NCBI RefSeq assembly: GCF_021012875.1
Contig: NZ_JAJMZJ010000003.1
Location: 62,001 to 126,000 of the forward strand
Direction: 5' to 3'
Origin: Peptoniphilus sp. KCTC 25270
Lineage (GTDB): Bacteria; Bacillota; Clostridia; Tissierellales; Peptoniphilaceae
DNA length: 64,000 nt
Shown: one piece after another, positions 43,490 through 52,133 of the stretch
How positions within the stretch are numbered: position 1 is the stretch's first letter
Layout: each line of letters starts with the position of its first letter
The notes under the pieces: model-generated
What the model saw: the letters and a program-made list of their open reading frames with translations, nothing else
Databases searched by the model: none
Told to the model about the DNA's origin: nothing
Program-made: the position numbers and the translations under genes

Positions 43490-44947
43490 ATGGATATTAG
43501 AGAAAAAAACAATTATACTCTTTTGGCGGATTTTTATGAATTTACCATGGGGAATGGGTATTTGGAAAACGGTATGGGAGAACAAATTGTCTATTTCGAT
43601 ATGTTCTATCGTACGGTTCCAGATGAGGCTTCTTTTGCCATCTTAGCCGGTTTGGAACAACTGATTGAATACCTAGAAACTTTATCTTTTACAGATGAAG
43701 ACATTGAATTTTTACGAGGAAAGGGAATCTTTAGCGAAAAATTCTTAGAATATTTACGAAATTTCAAATTTGAATGCGATGTTTGGGCTATGCCTGAAGG
43801 GACCGTTGTCTTTCCACAACAACCTTTGGTTACGGTTCGCGGACCCGTTATTCAAGCTCAGCTTATTGAAACGATGGTTCTATTAACCATCAACCATCAA
43901 TCGATGATTGCCACAAAAGCCAACCGTATTGTTACTTCTGCCGAAGGACGTCCCGTTACGGAATTTGGTTCTCGTCGTGCCCAAGGATATTCTGGGGCCA
44001 ATTTAGGGGCAAGAGCTGCCTACATTGGTGGATGTAACGGAACAGCCAATACTTTAGCTGATTTTTCCTATGGCGTTCCTGCCTTGGGAACTATGGCTCA
44101 CAGTTGGGTTCAAATGTTTCCTACGGAGTTGGAAGCTTTCCGCGCCTATGCAAAAGTTTATCCCGACCAATGTTTCCTTTTGATTGATACCTACGATACG
44201 TTGAAACAAGGGATTCCTAATGCCATTCGAGTCTTTAAGGAGTTGAGAGAACAGGGATACGAAGGAAGAGGCGTTCGCATTGATTCTGGCGACATTGCTT
44301 ATCTTTCTAAAAAAGCAAGACAAATGCTAGATGAAGCCGGCTTCCCTGATGTTACCATTATGGCTTCTAATTCTTTGGATGAATACGTCATTGAAGATTT
44401 ATTAAATCAAGGGGCCAAAATTGATAGTTTTGGCGTTGGGGAACGTTTAATTACTTCTAAAAGCCATCCCGTTTTTGGCGGCGTCTATAAATTGGTTGCC
44501 ACAGAGCGAGAAGGGGAAGTTATCCCTACCATTAAAATCTCAGAAAATGTATCGAAAATTACAACGCCTGGCTTCAAAAATGTCTTCCGTTTCTACGATA
44601 AAGACCACGGAAAAGCCATTGCCGATGTAATTACTTTACATGACGAAGAAATTCCTAAGGATGAATACGAATTGTTCCATCCTGTATTTACATGGAAGAG
44701 AAAGACCATTTCCAACTACGAAGTTCGTCCGTTGTTAAAACGAATTTACGACAAAGGAAATTTGGTTTACGATGTACCTTCTTTGGAATCCATCCGCGAA
44801 AATACCGTAAGAGAATTGGATAGCCTTTGGGACGAGGTAAAACGTCTTAGCAATCCTCAAGAATATGTGGTTGATTTGTCCTATCCTCTTTGGAAGATGA
44901 AAGATGATTTATTGGCAAAACACGGTGGAAAAAATAAATCAGAATAA
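43490..44947 (+). CDS. pncB: Nicotinate phosphoribosyltransferase
   Basis: This enzyme makes nicotinate mononucleotide from nicotinate, PRPP and ATP for NAD salvage. The 485 residues include NNYTLLADFYEFTMGNGYL at the start, the catalytic-His region TVRGP/LLTINHQSMIATKA, EFGSRRAQG (about 163-171) and RIDSGDIAYL (about 269-278). A TATAAT at 43451-43456 is a possible promoter; an in-frame TTG at 43469 is less likely than this ATG. The ECF S gene upstream is on the same strand, so niacin uptake and salvage may go together. Confidence 0.95.
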   Translation: MDIREKNNYTLLADFYEFTMGNGYLENGMGEQIVYFDMFYRTVPDEASFAILAGLEQLIEYLETLSFTDEDIEFLRGKGIFSEKFLEYLRNFKFECDVWAMPEGTVVFPQQPLVTVRGPVIQAQLIETMVLLTINHQSMIATKANRIVTSAEGRPVTEFGSRRAQGYSGANLGARAAYIGGCNGTANTLADFSYGVPALGTMAHSWVQMFPTELEAFRAYAKVYPDQCFLLIDTYDTLKQGIPNAIRVFKELREQGYEGRGVRIDSGDIAYLSKKARQMLDEAGFPDVTIMASNSLDEYVIEDLLNQGAKIDSFGVGERLITSKSHPVFGGVYKLVATEREGEVIPTIKISENVSKITTPGFKNVFRFYDKDHGKAIADVITLHDEEIPKDEYELFHPVFTWKRKTISNYEVRPLLKRIYDKGNLVYDVPSLESIRENTVRELDSLWDEVKRLSNPQEYVVDLSYPLWKMKDDLLAKHGGKNKSE

Positions 44948-44979
44948 GAAAAACCTCGGCATAGAGCCGAGGCTTTTTT
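44948..44979 (+). terminator. Bidirectional terminator between pncB and lysA
   Basis: CCTCGGC (44954-44960) and GCCGAGG (44966-44972) form a 7-bp stem with loop ATAGA, flanked by A-rich and T-rich runs. Confidence 0.9.
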
Positions 44980-46240
44980 ATTGTTCTCTTTGAATCAATT
45001 CTTCCATTGTCTGCCCTTTTACCCAAATTTCTGCTTTACCATCTTCGACACAAATAACGGGAGGAATGGGATTTTTATTGTAATTGTTGGCCATGGAATA
45101 ATGATAGGCTCCTGTAGCCAAAATCACCAACAAATCTCCTCGTTCCATTTCCGGTAACTTTGCCTTTTGAATTAAAACGTCTCCCGTTTCGCAACACTTT
45201 CCTACAATTTGTACGGTTTTTTCTTCCCCCGATTTGTTTACGGCTAGGGCTTCGTATTTTGCTCCATACAAAGCCACACGAAGATTATCGCTCATTCCTC
45301 CATTTACAGCCATAAAAGTCTGGGATTCCTCTTCTTTTATCGTTCCCACTTCATAAAGGGTGATTCCTGCCTCTCCCACAAGGCTTCGTCCGGGTTCTAT
45401 GGAAATCCATGGGCGAATTTTTTTGTGCTTTTGGAAAAATTCTTCGATCTGTTTCATGGGCTCTTTATAAAATTCTTCCACAGAAATAGATTTTTCTCCC
45501 TCTACATAGGAAATTCCTAAGCCGCCTCCTAAATTGATTTCTTTTATGGAGGATAGAACTTTTTCTCCCCCTTCTTCCAAAAGGGAAAAAATGTTTTTTA
45601 ATCCCGCCAATACACTTGTATTTTCTTTTAACTGAGAACCTACGTGAATATGGATTCCTCGAAATTCCATTTCTTTTGATTTTTGCGAAAACTCCCAAGC
45701 TTTCAAAAAATCCTTCCTAGAAATCCCAAATTTAGAACGGCTATGGCCCGTGGACATATGAGCGTGGGTATCGGTTTCTACATTGGGTTTTAGACGAAAT
45801 AAGATTTTGGCTACTTTCCCTTTTTCTTTGGCTATTTTTTCAAGAAAATAGAGTTCTTCTAAAGAATCCACAATAAATAGTCCAATTCCCTCTTCCAAAG
45901 CCAACTCGATCTCCCATTTTTCTTTATTGTTTCCATTAAATTCCAAGGTTTCCATGGGAATTTTTGCTTGTTTTGCTGTAAAGATTTCTCCTCCCGATAC
46001 AACATCTAAGCCAATTCCTCTCTGAGCCATCAATTGGTAAAGGGCTTTACAAGAAAAAGCTTTCGAAGCAAAAGCCACCCTGGTTCTTTCATAAGGATCC
46101 AAAAATCCCTTTTGATAGGCTAGAACATTTTCTTCCAATTGTTTTTTGGAATAAATATACAAAGGCGTGCCAAACTCTTTGGCCAACTCTTTCAAATCCA
46201 TTCCATCTATTTTCCCTAATTTTAATTCCTCTCGGTTCAT
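44978..46240 (-). CDS. lysA: Diaminopimelate decarboxylase
   Basis: This PLP enzyme converts meso-diaminopimelate to L-lysine, the last biosynthetic step. The 420 residues contain the PLP-lysine region VAFASKAFSCKAL (about 51-63), HVGSQL (about 200), INLGGGLGISY and the phosphate site EPGRSLVG, with CCETGDVL near the C-terminus supplying the active-site Cys. It starts nine bases after yycI with an AAGGAGG site, so it is last in the wal operon and carries no lysine riboswitch. Confidence 0.96.
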   Translation of the reverse strand: MNREELKLGKIDGMDLKELAKEFGTPLYIYSKKQLEENVLAYQKGFLDPYERTRVAFASKAFSCKALYQLMAQRGIGLDVVSGGEIFTAKQAKIPMETLEFNGNNKEKWEIELALEEGIGLFIVDSLEELYFLEKIAKEKGKVAKILFRLKPNVETDTHAHMSTGHSRSKFGISRKDFLKAWEFSQKSKEMEFRGIHIHVGSQLKENTSVLAGLKNIFSLLEEGGEKVLSSIKEINLGGGLGISYVEGEKSISVEEFYKEPMKQIEEFFQKHKKIRPWISIEPGRSLVGEAGITLYEVGTIKEEESQTFMAVNGGMSDNLRVALYGAKYEALAVNKSGEEKTVQIVGKCCETGDVLIQKAKLPEMERGDLLVILATGAYHYSMANNYNKNPIPPVICVEDGKAEIWVKGQTMEELIQREQ

Positions 46241-46249
46241 TGCGCCTCC

Positions 46250-47080
46250 TTAGTTGGAAAGAAAAATTTCCTCTCCATCGTCCATGACAACGCGCCAGGC
46301 CGCCTTGGTCCTTCCCTGTGAAAATCCAGAATATTCTTCCGACAACAATTGTTCATCCCAATTAAAATAATAAGCTGGTTCCATTTCTACAATTGCTCTC
46401 CCCTTTAGGCGAGAATGATTCATCAATTCCAAAATCGCCTTTGAAGCAGGCAGTAAAACCTCTCCGATTTCTTCCTCTTCCAATACATAGAGCCATTGAC
46501 GATCCATAATTTTCACCTGGTCTCCCTCAATGGACAAATAGGTAGAAGTACTTTCTAAATATCGATCTTTATAGACCATGGTATAGGAAATCTTCCATTC
46601 CTTCCCCTCTTGAATTGCTTGAACCAATTCCATATCTTCTAAAGAAAAATCATGCTTTTGCAAAAACTCTTCTCCAATGGCTAAGGCTTCCTCTTTGGTC
46701 TGATTTTTTTCTGGTATTTCTCCCGTATAAGAATACATTAGGCGGCTATTGTCTGTAATCGTAAGTTCTTCTTCCCCTCTTACAAGTACCACAGAAGAAA
46801 GCGTGTCTTCCATTAACTCCCCTTCTCCATGGAAAAATTTTTCGTTCCATTGTGCCGTTGGTTTGGATTCGAATCCCACTTTTAACGTAGGAATTTCTAC
46901 ATTCCTTGAGGGAATTTCCGTTTTGACTTGAATTCCTTGATTCTCTAAAATCATCTTGGCATCTTCAGAAAAATCATCGTGTTGAATTATCCTCTGTCCG
47001 AAGAAATAGGAGCCAGCCATTACCGCATTACAAAGAATCAAAATTATAATTAAAATACTTTTTGCTTTTGACCAATCCAT
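46250..47080 (-). CDS. yycI: YycI (WalI) regulator of the WalK kinase
   Basis: The 276-residue protein has one N-terminal membrane helix (MDWSKAKSILIIILILCN) and an extracellular domain, the YycI pattern. YycH and YycI interact with WalK through their helices and modulate it. It begins directly after yycH, with no gap, and precedes lysA. Identity rests on the conserved N-terminus and gene order. Confidence 0.88.
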   Translation of the reverse strand: MDWSKAKSILIIILILCNAVMAGSYFFGQRIIQHDDFSEDAKMILENQGIQVKTEIPSRNVEIPTLKVGFESKPTAQWNEKFFHGEGELMEDTLSSVVLVRGEEELTITDNSRLMYSYTGEIPEKNQTKEEALAIGEEFLQKHDFSLEDMELVQAIQEGKEWKISYTMVYKDRYLESTSTYLSIEGDQVKIMDRQWLYVLEEEEIGEVLLPASKAILELMNHSRLKGRAIVEMEPAYYFNWDEQLLSEEYSGFSQGRTKAAWRVVMDDGEEIFLSN

Positions 47081-48463
47081 CTATCTTATCATCACCAACT
47101 CTCCTGTAATTCCATGATAATAAAAAGTTATCCCTTCAAACTCTACACAATACACATAGGTTAAAGGAAATTCATCTTCTTGGTATTCGTCCATTAGACA
47201 AAGATCCCAACCTTTTAGTTCTCTATAAATATCTTCTACATCCGATCCCGGTTTTCCAATACGCAATCCGATTTCCTCTTGATTTTGCTCTATAATTTCC
47301 TGAATGGACTTATAAGCCTGAACGTCAATGGGCTGATTTTCAAGCTTTACACTTCCTCGCAAAACGTAAATCAATTGGACAACAGAATTGTCTACCACTT
47401 GCACTTCTATAAAAGATTTCACAGACTCTTCTCCCACAGGATATACCACATAATTGTTTTCTAAATAATTAAAACGCACGCGATATCCTTGTTTATCGTT
47501 TCGTCGGATTTCCTTTAGAGAATCCAAATAGAGTTCTTTGGTAATTCCTGTTTTGCTCTCCATAAAATTCTTTGCAATTTCAATGGCTTCGATTCCCTTT
47601 GTGTCTACGCTTCTTTTTTCGCTTTCGTCTCGGTAAATAACGACTCCATTATTTGTAATTCGCAACGTCTTTTGCCCATTTACATATAAAGTAGAATTTT
47701 CTTCCTCAATTACGTGAATTTCGTCAAAGGAACTTCCTAAAAATCGTTCCACCATCTCATTTACATTGTTGGGTTCCATGGTTTTTATCCCATTTTCATA
47801 CACTCTTCGCAAAGTAAAAGGCAAAGGTCCTTGAGGCAAATACACCAAATTTTCGCTACCATACAATTCATTGGTACTTCGATAGGGCACGTATTTCTGC
47901 TCTTCTTTTAAGCTTTGAAAATATCGTTCCACCCCTTGAACACTTACATCTGACAAAGTATTTTGAAAATATCCTTCCTCTGTAACAAGCACCACAGAAG
48001 AACCATTGGCCGAAAAATAAATTTCTTGAATTTCGTTTCCTACTTTTCCTTGGCTATTGTCCAAATGATAAATTTCCTTAAACAAATTGGAGTAAACCTC
48101 ATTCCCAAAATCAAATACAATGGAAGGTTCTTGGTGCATTCGAATGTATTCTTTGGAAGAAATTTCCTTCCAAACAATGGAAGTTCCTCGATTTTCAGGG
48201 AAAGATTGCTTCAACATATTTTGGTAAAAGGGCCACATATTTTCAACTTGATATACAATGGCGTGCTCTTTTCCCCCAAAATTGATTAAGGTCTTATAAG
48301 GCTTAATGCTCTCCTCTAATTCTTGAGAAATCCCTTGACTTTCCCTTTCTGGAGAAAGCAGAATTTCTGTTTCTGGAGGCGCTTTTAACCATACTACATT
48401 GGCCATATACAAAGTCAAGGCAACTAGCATCGCCAATACTACGGTTTTTATATGTTCTTTCAT
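47081..48463 (-). CDS. yycH: YycH (WalH) regulator of the WalK kinase
   Basis: The 460 residues have an N-terminal anchor (KTVVLAMLVALTLYMANVVW) and a large extracellular domain. YycH and YycI form a complex in the envelope that tunes WalK activity and so wall metabolism. The start overlaps the walK stop by four bases. Assignment relies on the domain layout and the walR-walK-yycH-yycI order. Confidence 0.88.
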   Translation of the reverse strand: MKEHIKTVVLAMLVALTLYMANVVWLKAPPETEILLSPERESQGISQELEESIKPYKTLINFGGKEHAIVYQVENMWPFYQNMLKQSFPENRGTSIVWKEISSKEYIRMHQEPSIVFDFGNEVYSNLFKEIYHLDNSQGKVGNEIQEIYFSANGSSVVLVTEEGYFQNTLSDVSVQGVERYFQSLKEEQKYVPYRSTNELYGSENLVYLPQGPLPFTLRRVYENGIKTMEPNNVNEMVERFLGSSFDEIHVIEEENSTLYVNGQKTLRITNNGVVIYRDESEKRSVDTKGIEAIEIAKNFMESKTGITKELYLDSLKEIRRNDKQGYRVRFNYLENNYVVYPVGEESVKSFIEVQVVDNSVVQLIYVLRGSVKLENQPIDVQAYKSIQEIIEQNQEEIGLRIGKPGSDVEDIYRELKGWDLCLMDEYQEDEFPLTYVYCVEFEGITFYYHGITGELVMIR

Positions 48464-50283
48464 AGAGCCTCCTTATCCATTGGGAAGCTTAAAAGCACCG
48501 TTGTCCCGACGCCAAATTCACTGCGGATTCGAATCCGTCCATCCATAGATTCCATTACATCCTTGGCAATGGCAAGACCCAATCCGGTTCCTCCTTTGGC
48601 GCGACTTCTTCCTTTCTCTACTCGATAAAAACGCTCAAAAATTCGTTCCAAATCCCGTTTCGGAATCCCAATTCCCGTATCTTCCACCTCAATGTGGACA
48701 CGGCTTCCAAAATTCTTTGCTTTTACGGTAATTTTTCCTCCATAAGAGGTATATTTTGCTGCATTGGATAGAATATTTAAGATTACTTGATTGGTTCCGT
48801 GACTGTCTCCTAAAAAAGGACGAACATCTTCTGGAATATCCAAAATTACACGATGGTGTTTTTCCTTTATTAAAGGCTGAACCGATTCCATTGCCGTTGT
48901 TACGGCATCGTAAGGGTCCAAAGACTTAATTTCCCAACGGGTACGTTTGGCATCCATATTGGATAGTTGCAACAAATCCGTTACCAGTCGGTTCATTCGG
49001 TCGCTTTCTCGATTGATAATTTCTAAGAATCGTAAGGCGGTGCTTCGTTCCATATTGGCACTCATTAAAGTTTCTGTATAGGATTTTATCGTTGTAATTG
49101 GTGTTTTCAATTCATGCCCTACATTGGCAACAAAATCCTTTCGTAAAATATCCAAATTATGTTCTTGGGTAATATCTTGCAATACAACGATAATCCCAAT
49201 ATCTCCTCCAAATTCGTTTTTATAAGGAGCGTAGCGAACATTGTAAAACCCTTCTTTGATTTCAATTTGGCTGGTTCCAGAAAGGGAAGACTTTTCAAAA
49301 TAATTGATCCCTAAAATATTGAGTTTCTTCAAATCCCAATATTTATCTTCACTCATTTCTTCTTCCCCTAGATCCAAAATTTCGCGAGCTACTGGATTGG
49401 CATGAATCAAATGTCCTCGGCGATCTACGGCTATAACGCCCTCTGCCATATAACTAAAAATGGTCTCTAATTTTGAACGTTCTGTATCCATTCGCCCAAT
49501 GGTTTCTTCTAGTTCCGTTGTCAAAAAGTTAAACATACTTCCCAATTGGCCAATTTCATCGTCACTTTTTACCACAACGCGTTGATTGAAATTTCCTCCA
49601 GCCATTTCTCTCGCTTGTTTTGTTACATCATGAATAGGCCCAGTGATGGATTGGGCCAAAAAATATCCTAAAATAGATGTGATAATAAGGGCGATTACCG
49701 TTGCGTAGGTTAAAATAATCTGCGCATCTTCTATTACGCTATAAATCATCATCAAATTTACGATCATATAAAACACTCCATGAACGGTCCCATCTTGAGA
49801 TCGAACAGGCATAACGTAATGATAATATCTTGCCCCCGTTCCTGGGTCTTCTCGCAAAGCAGAAGTGGACTCCCCTTCTAGGGCAGCTAAAACCAATTTA
49901 GGGCTTAACTCCTTATAGGTTAAGGCATTTTCTCCCGTAATTAAATCACGAGTATTAACACTAGAGGCCGTAATACGGGGGACTTCTCCATTCCCAATCA
50001 CATATACGGCCTCTTCACTACCAAATCGCCATTCATTCAAAGTATTCTGAATCCGCTCTTTGCTTTCATCCCAATTTCCATCGGTTAAATAAGTAGAAGA
50101 ATTTACAATTGAATTTAAGGTTTCCTCCACATCGAGTTTTACTTTTTCCAATTGCGCATCTTCCAAGCGATTCACAATAAATCCACCAATAATCGCCATT
50201 ACGGCCATTACCAATAGGAAATAAATAACGATAAATCTCCATTTTATACTTGAAAAGAATTTAGCCCCCAAAATAATATCCAA
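48460..50283 (-). CDS. walK: Sensor histidine kinase WalK
   Basis: WalK is the membrane sensor that controls cell-wall synthesis and turnover. The 607 residues have two membrane helices (about 15-37 and 185-205) around an extracellular sensor, then HAMP (about 205-258), PAS (about 265-370), HisKA with H in NVGHELKTP (about 386) and HATPase with NILSNAAKYT, DTGIGIP and GTGLGLAI. The TTG at 50283 overlaps walR by 23 bases and abuts its GAGGAG, so translation may begin slightly later, e.g. TTG at 50271. Confidence 0.95.
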   Translation of the reverse strand: MDIILGAKFFSSIKWRFIVIYFLLVMAVMAIIGGFIVNRLEDAQLEKVKLDVEETLNSIVNSSTYLTDGNWDESKERIQNTLNEWRFGSEEAVYVIGNGEVPRITASSVNTRDLITGENALTYKELSPKLVLAALEGESTSALREDPGTGARYYHYVMPVRSQDGTVHGVFYMIVNLMMIYSVIEDAQIILTYATVIALIITSILGYFLAQSITGPIHDVTKQAREMAGGNFNQRVVVKSDDEIGQLGSMFNFLTTELEETIGRMDTERSKLETIFSYMAEGVIAVDRRGHLIHANPVAREILDLGEEEMSEDKYWDLKKLNILGINYFEKSSLSGTSQIEIKEGFYNVRYAPYKNEFGGDIGIIVVLQDITQEHNLDILRKDFVANVGHELKTPITTIKSYTETLMSANMERSTALRFLEIINRESDRMNRLVTDLLQLSNMDAKRTRWEIKSLDPYDAVTTAMESVQPLIKEKHHRVILDIPEDVRPFLGDSHGTNQVILNILSNAAKYTSYGGKITVKAKNFGSRVHIEVEDTGIGIPKRDLERIFERFYRVEKGRSRAKGGTGLGLAIAKDVMESMDGRIRIRSEFGVGTTVLLSFPMDKEAL

Positions 50284-50944
50284 CTCCTCGTTTGGTCATA
50301 ATGTAGGTAAAATCTTTTCCTTCATCTTCAATTTTTTCTCGCAATCTTCGAACCGTAACGTCTACTGTACGAATATCCCCGTAATATTCATAGCCCCAAA
50401 CTTGCTCCAAAAGCTCTTCTCGACTATAAACCGTTCCAGGCGTCTGTGCTAAAAATTTCAACAACTCAAATTCCCGTAAAGTTAACTCTACGGTTTTTCC
50501 GCGTTTTCTCACTTCATATTTTACCGGATCAATAAATAAATCCGCTTCTTCTATGACTTCATCAGGCAAGTAGCCTTCGTTTTCATAATCTTGTCTACGG
50601 AAATTGGCTTTCACCCGTGCAATCAATTCCTTTACACTAAAAGGTTTTACTACATAGTCGTCCGCCCCTAGCTCTAAGCCACGGACTCTATCTGCTTCCG
50701 ACTCCTTGGCCGTTAACATAATAACTGGCAAACGGCTTTTCTTCCGTATTTCTTGTAATGTTTCAAATCCATCCATTCTAGGCATCATAATATCTAAAAT
50801 TACCAAATCTGGAGAAAAAGTATCTAGTACTTCTAAACATTCCACCCCGTCTGAGGCAACTTGCGTTTCGAATCCTTCATTTTTTAGGTTATAAGAAATG
50901 ATTTCAGCAATGGCCGCTTCATCATCAACAATCAATATTTTCAT
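50261..50944 (-). CDS. walR: Response regulator WalR
   Basis: The 227-residue OmpR-family regulator has a receiver domain with D-D pair at 9-10, phosphorylated Asp in LVILDIMMPR (about 53), Lys in VKPFSVKEL and a winged-helix DNA-binding C-terminus (GKTVELTLREFELLKFL...). It activates cell-wall genes with WalK. The ATG at 50944 has AGGAGGG upstream; an in-frame ATG at 50986 lacks one. Confidence 0.96.
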   Translation of the reverse strand: MKILIVDDEAAIAEIISYNLKNEGFETQVASDGVECLEVLDTFSPDLVILDIMMPRMDGFETLQEIRKKSRLPVIMLTAKESEADRVRGLELGADDYVVKPFSVKELIARVKANFRRQDYENEGYLPDEVIEEADLFIDPVKYEVRKRGKTVELTLREFELLKFLAQTPGTVYSREELLEQVWGYEYYGDIRTVDVTVRRLREKIEDEGKDFTYIMTKRGVGYYFGG

Positions 50945-50969
50945 GAAGTTCCCTCCTCTTCTTTGCCTT

Positions 50970-50978
50970 ATTATACCA
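50970..50978 (-). promoter_or_regulatory. Extended -10 promoter of the walRK-HI-lysA operon
   Basis: On the minus strand TG-G-TATAAT (50970-50978) lies 25 bases before the start. No good -35 hexamer is seen. Confidence 0.65.
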
Positions 50979-51039
50979 CAATTCAAAAAAAATCATGGAA
51001 AGAAAGGTAAAAGGGGTTCTTTCTTCCCATTTGTCCACA

Positions 51040-51065
51040 AAAAAAGACTGGCTCCCTCGCCAGCC
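51040..51065 (-). terminator. Terminator after the PepSY lipoprotein gene
   Basis: GACTGGC (51046-51052) and GCCAGCC (51059-51065) form a stem with one G-U pair in RNA, followed by U7 on the minus strand. Confidence 0.85.
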
Positions 51066-51077
51066 TTTCTTTTTTTC

Positions 51078-51689
51078 TTATCGATCTACACGCAAAATTT
51101 CCAAAGTGTTTGCATCCAAAATAACTTCTTGATCGTTTCCTTCAAATTCCACTTCGTATTCCGCTTTTCCATTTTCTACATCTAAGTCAAAACTTTCTAA
51201 GCGTCCACCGTTTACTTCTGCTTTTGCTTTTTCTACGGCTTCAGCCCATGGTTTTACTTGCGCTAAATCCAATGGAGTATCGTTGGTACGATCGTCATCC
51301 TCTGTATCCTTTTTAATAATTTCTCCCGTTTTTGCATCAATCTCCAAGTCTACTTCTTTCCCATCTTGAATTCCATCAATTTGGAACTCATCTCTTCCGT
51401 CATCGAAATCGTAAGAAATTCCTGTGATTTGTGCATTGGGATATTCTCCTAAGAAAATTTCTGCCAATTTCCCATTGGTCATCTCTCCGCTTATAGCCAC
51501 CTCTGTTGTTGAAGCGTTATTTTCTGTCAAACTTGTGTTTACTGTCGCGTTGTTTGTCGCTGCGTTATTTGTCGTCTCTACCGCTGGTGCGTTGTTTGTT
51601 ACTTCTGCATTATTTGCAGCCGGTTGTTCTCCTTGCGTACACGCTACAAGCATCAATCCTAATCCTAATACCGGTATTAATTTTTTCAT
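51078..51689 (-). CDS. PepSY-domain lipoprotein
   Basis: The 203 residues begin with a lipoprotein signal (LGLMLVAC, Cys about 17), then an Asn/Thr/Ala-rich low-complexity linker (20-65), then two PepSY repeats (about 75-120 and 145-200, e.g. KEVDLEIDAKTGEIIKKD and QEVILDANTLEILRVD). PepSY domains inhibit proteases or bind extracellular partners. It is a single gene between walR and the chorismate mutase gene. Partner is unknown. Confidence 0.88.
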   Translation of the reverse strand: MKKLIPVLGLGLMLVACTQGEQPAANNAEVTNNAPAVETTNNAATNNATVNTSLTENNASTTEVAISGEMTNGKLAEIFLGEYPNAQITGISYDFDDGRDEFQIDGIQDGKEVDLEIDAKTGEIIKKDTEDDDRTNDTPLDLAQVKPWAEAVEKAKAEVNGGRLESFDLDVENGKAEYEVEFEGNDQEVILDANTLEILRVDR

Positions 51690-51735
51690 AAATCCTCCTT
51701 AAAATACTTCATTAAAACATTTCATTAAAATCGTT
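51690..51735 (-). repeat. Short tandem repeats in the lipoprotein leader
   Basis: On the minus strand, just before the AGGAGG site, two 13-base units beginning TTTTAATGAA follow each other, with partial copies on both sides. They could be transcription-factor sites or chance AT-rich repeats. Confidence 0.4.
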
Positions 51736-51818
51736 CAAAATATTTCGTTTTTTATTTCTACGTTTCTATATATTTACTATACGTCATTTTTAGCAAAATA
51801 TGCATATAATCAGGCTTA

Positions 51819-52073
51819 TTATCCTTTTGTTTGCCGTTTCTTTGATATCTTAAAAAGAAACTGGAAAAATTCTTCCACCTCTTTGGAAAAATTTTCCGAT
51901 TTTCCCTTCATCTTTTCTAAGATTTCTTTTTCTCTGTTTTCATCTAAAATAGCAATTCCTCTTTTTCTTTTGTCTTCCCCAATTTTTTCTGAAAGTTCCA
52001 ATCGGCGAATAAAAAGTTCTAACATCTGATCATTAATTGCATTGATTTCTTTTCTTGCTTCTTCTAAGTTCAT
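51819..52073 (-). CDS. Chorismate mutase, monofunctional AroQ-type
   Basis: The 84-residue helical protein matches the AroQ fold: EEARKEINAINDQMLELFIRRLELSEKIGEDKRKRG, with the expected Arg, Lys and Glu residues of the active site. It converts chorismate to prephenate for Phe/Tyr. An AAGGAG site precedes the ATG. It has no aromatic-pathway neighbours. Confidence 0.88.
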   Translation of the reverse strand: MNLEEARKEINAINDQMLELFIRRLELSEKIGEDKRKRGIAILDENREKEILEKMKGKSENFSKEVEEFFQFLFKISKKRQTKG

Positions 52074-52133
52074 AGGCTCTCCTTATTTACTTTTTCCCTC
52101 GCCTTTCTTACAATAAATACAGGAGGCGAGTTT

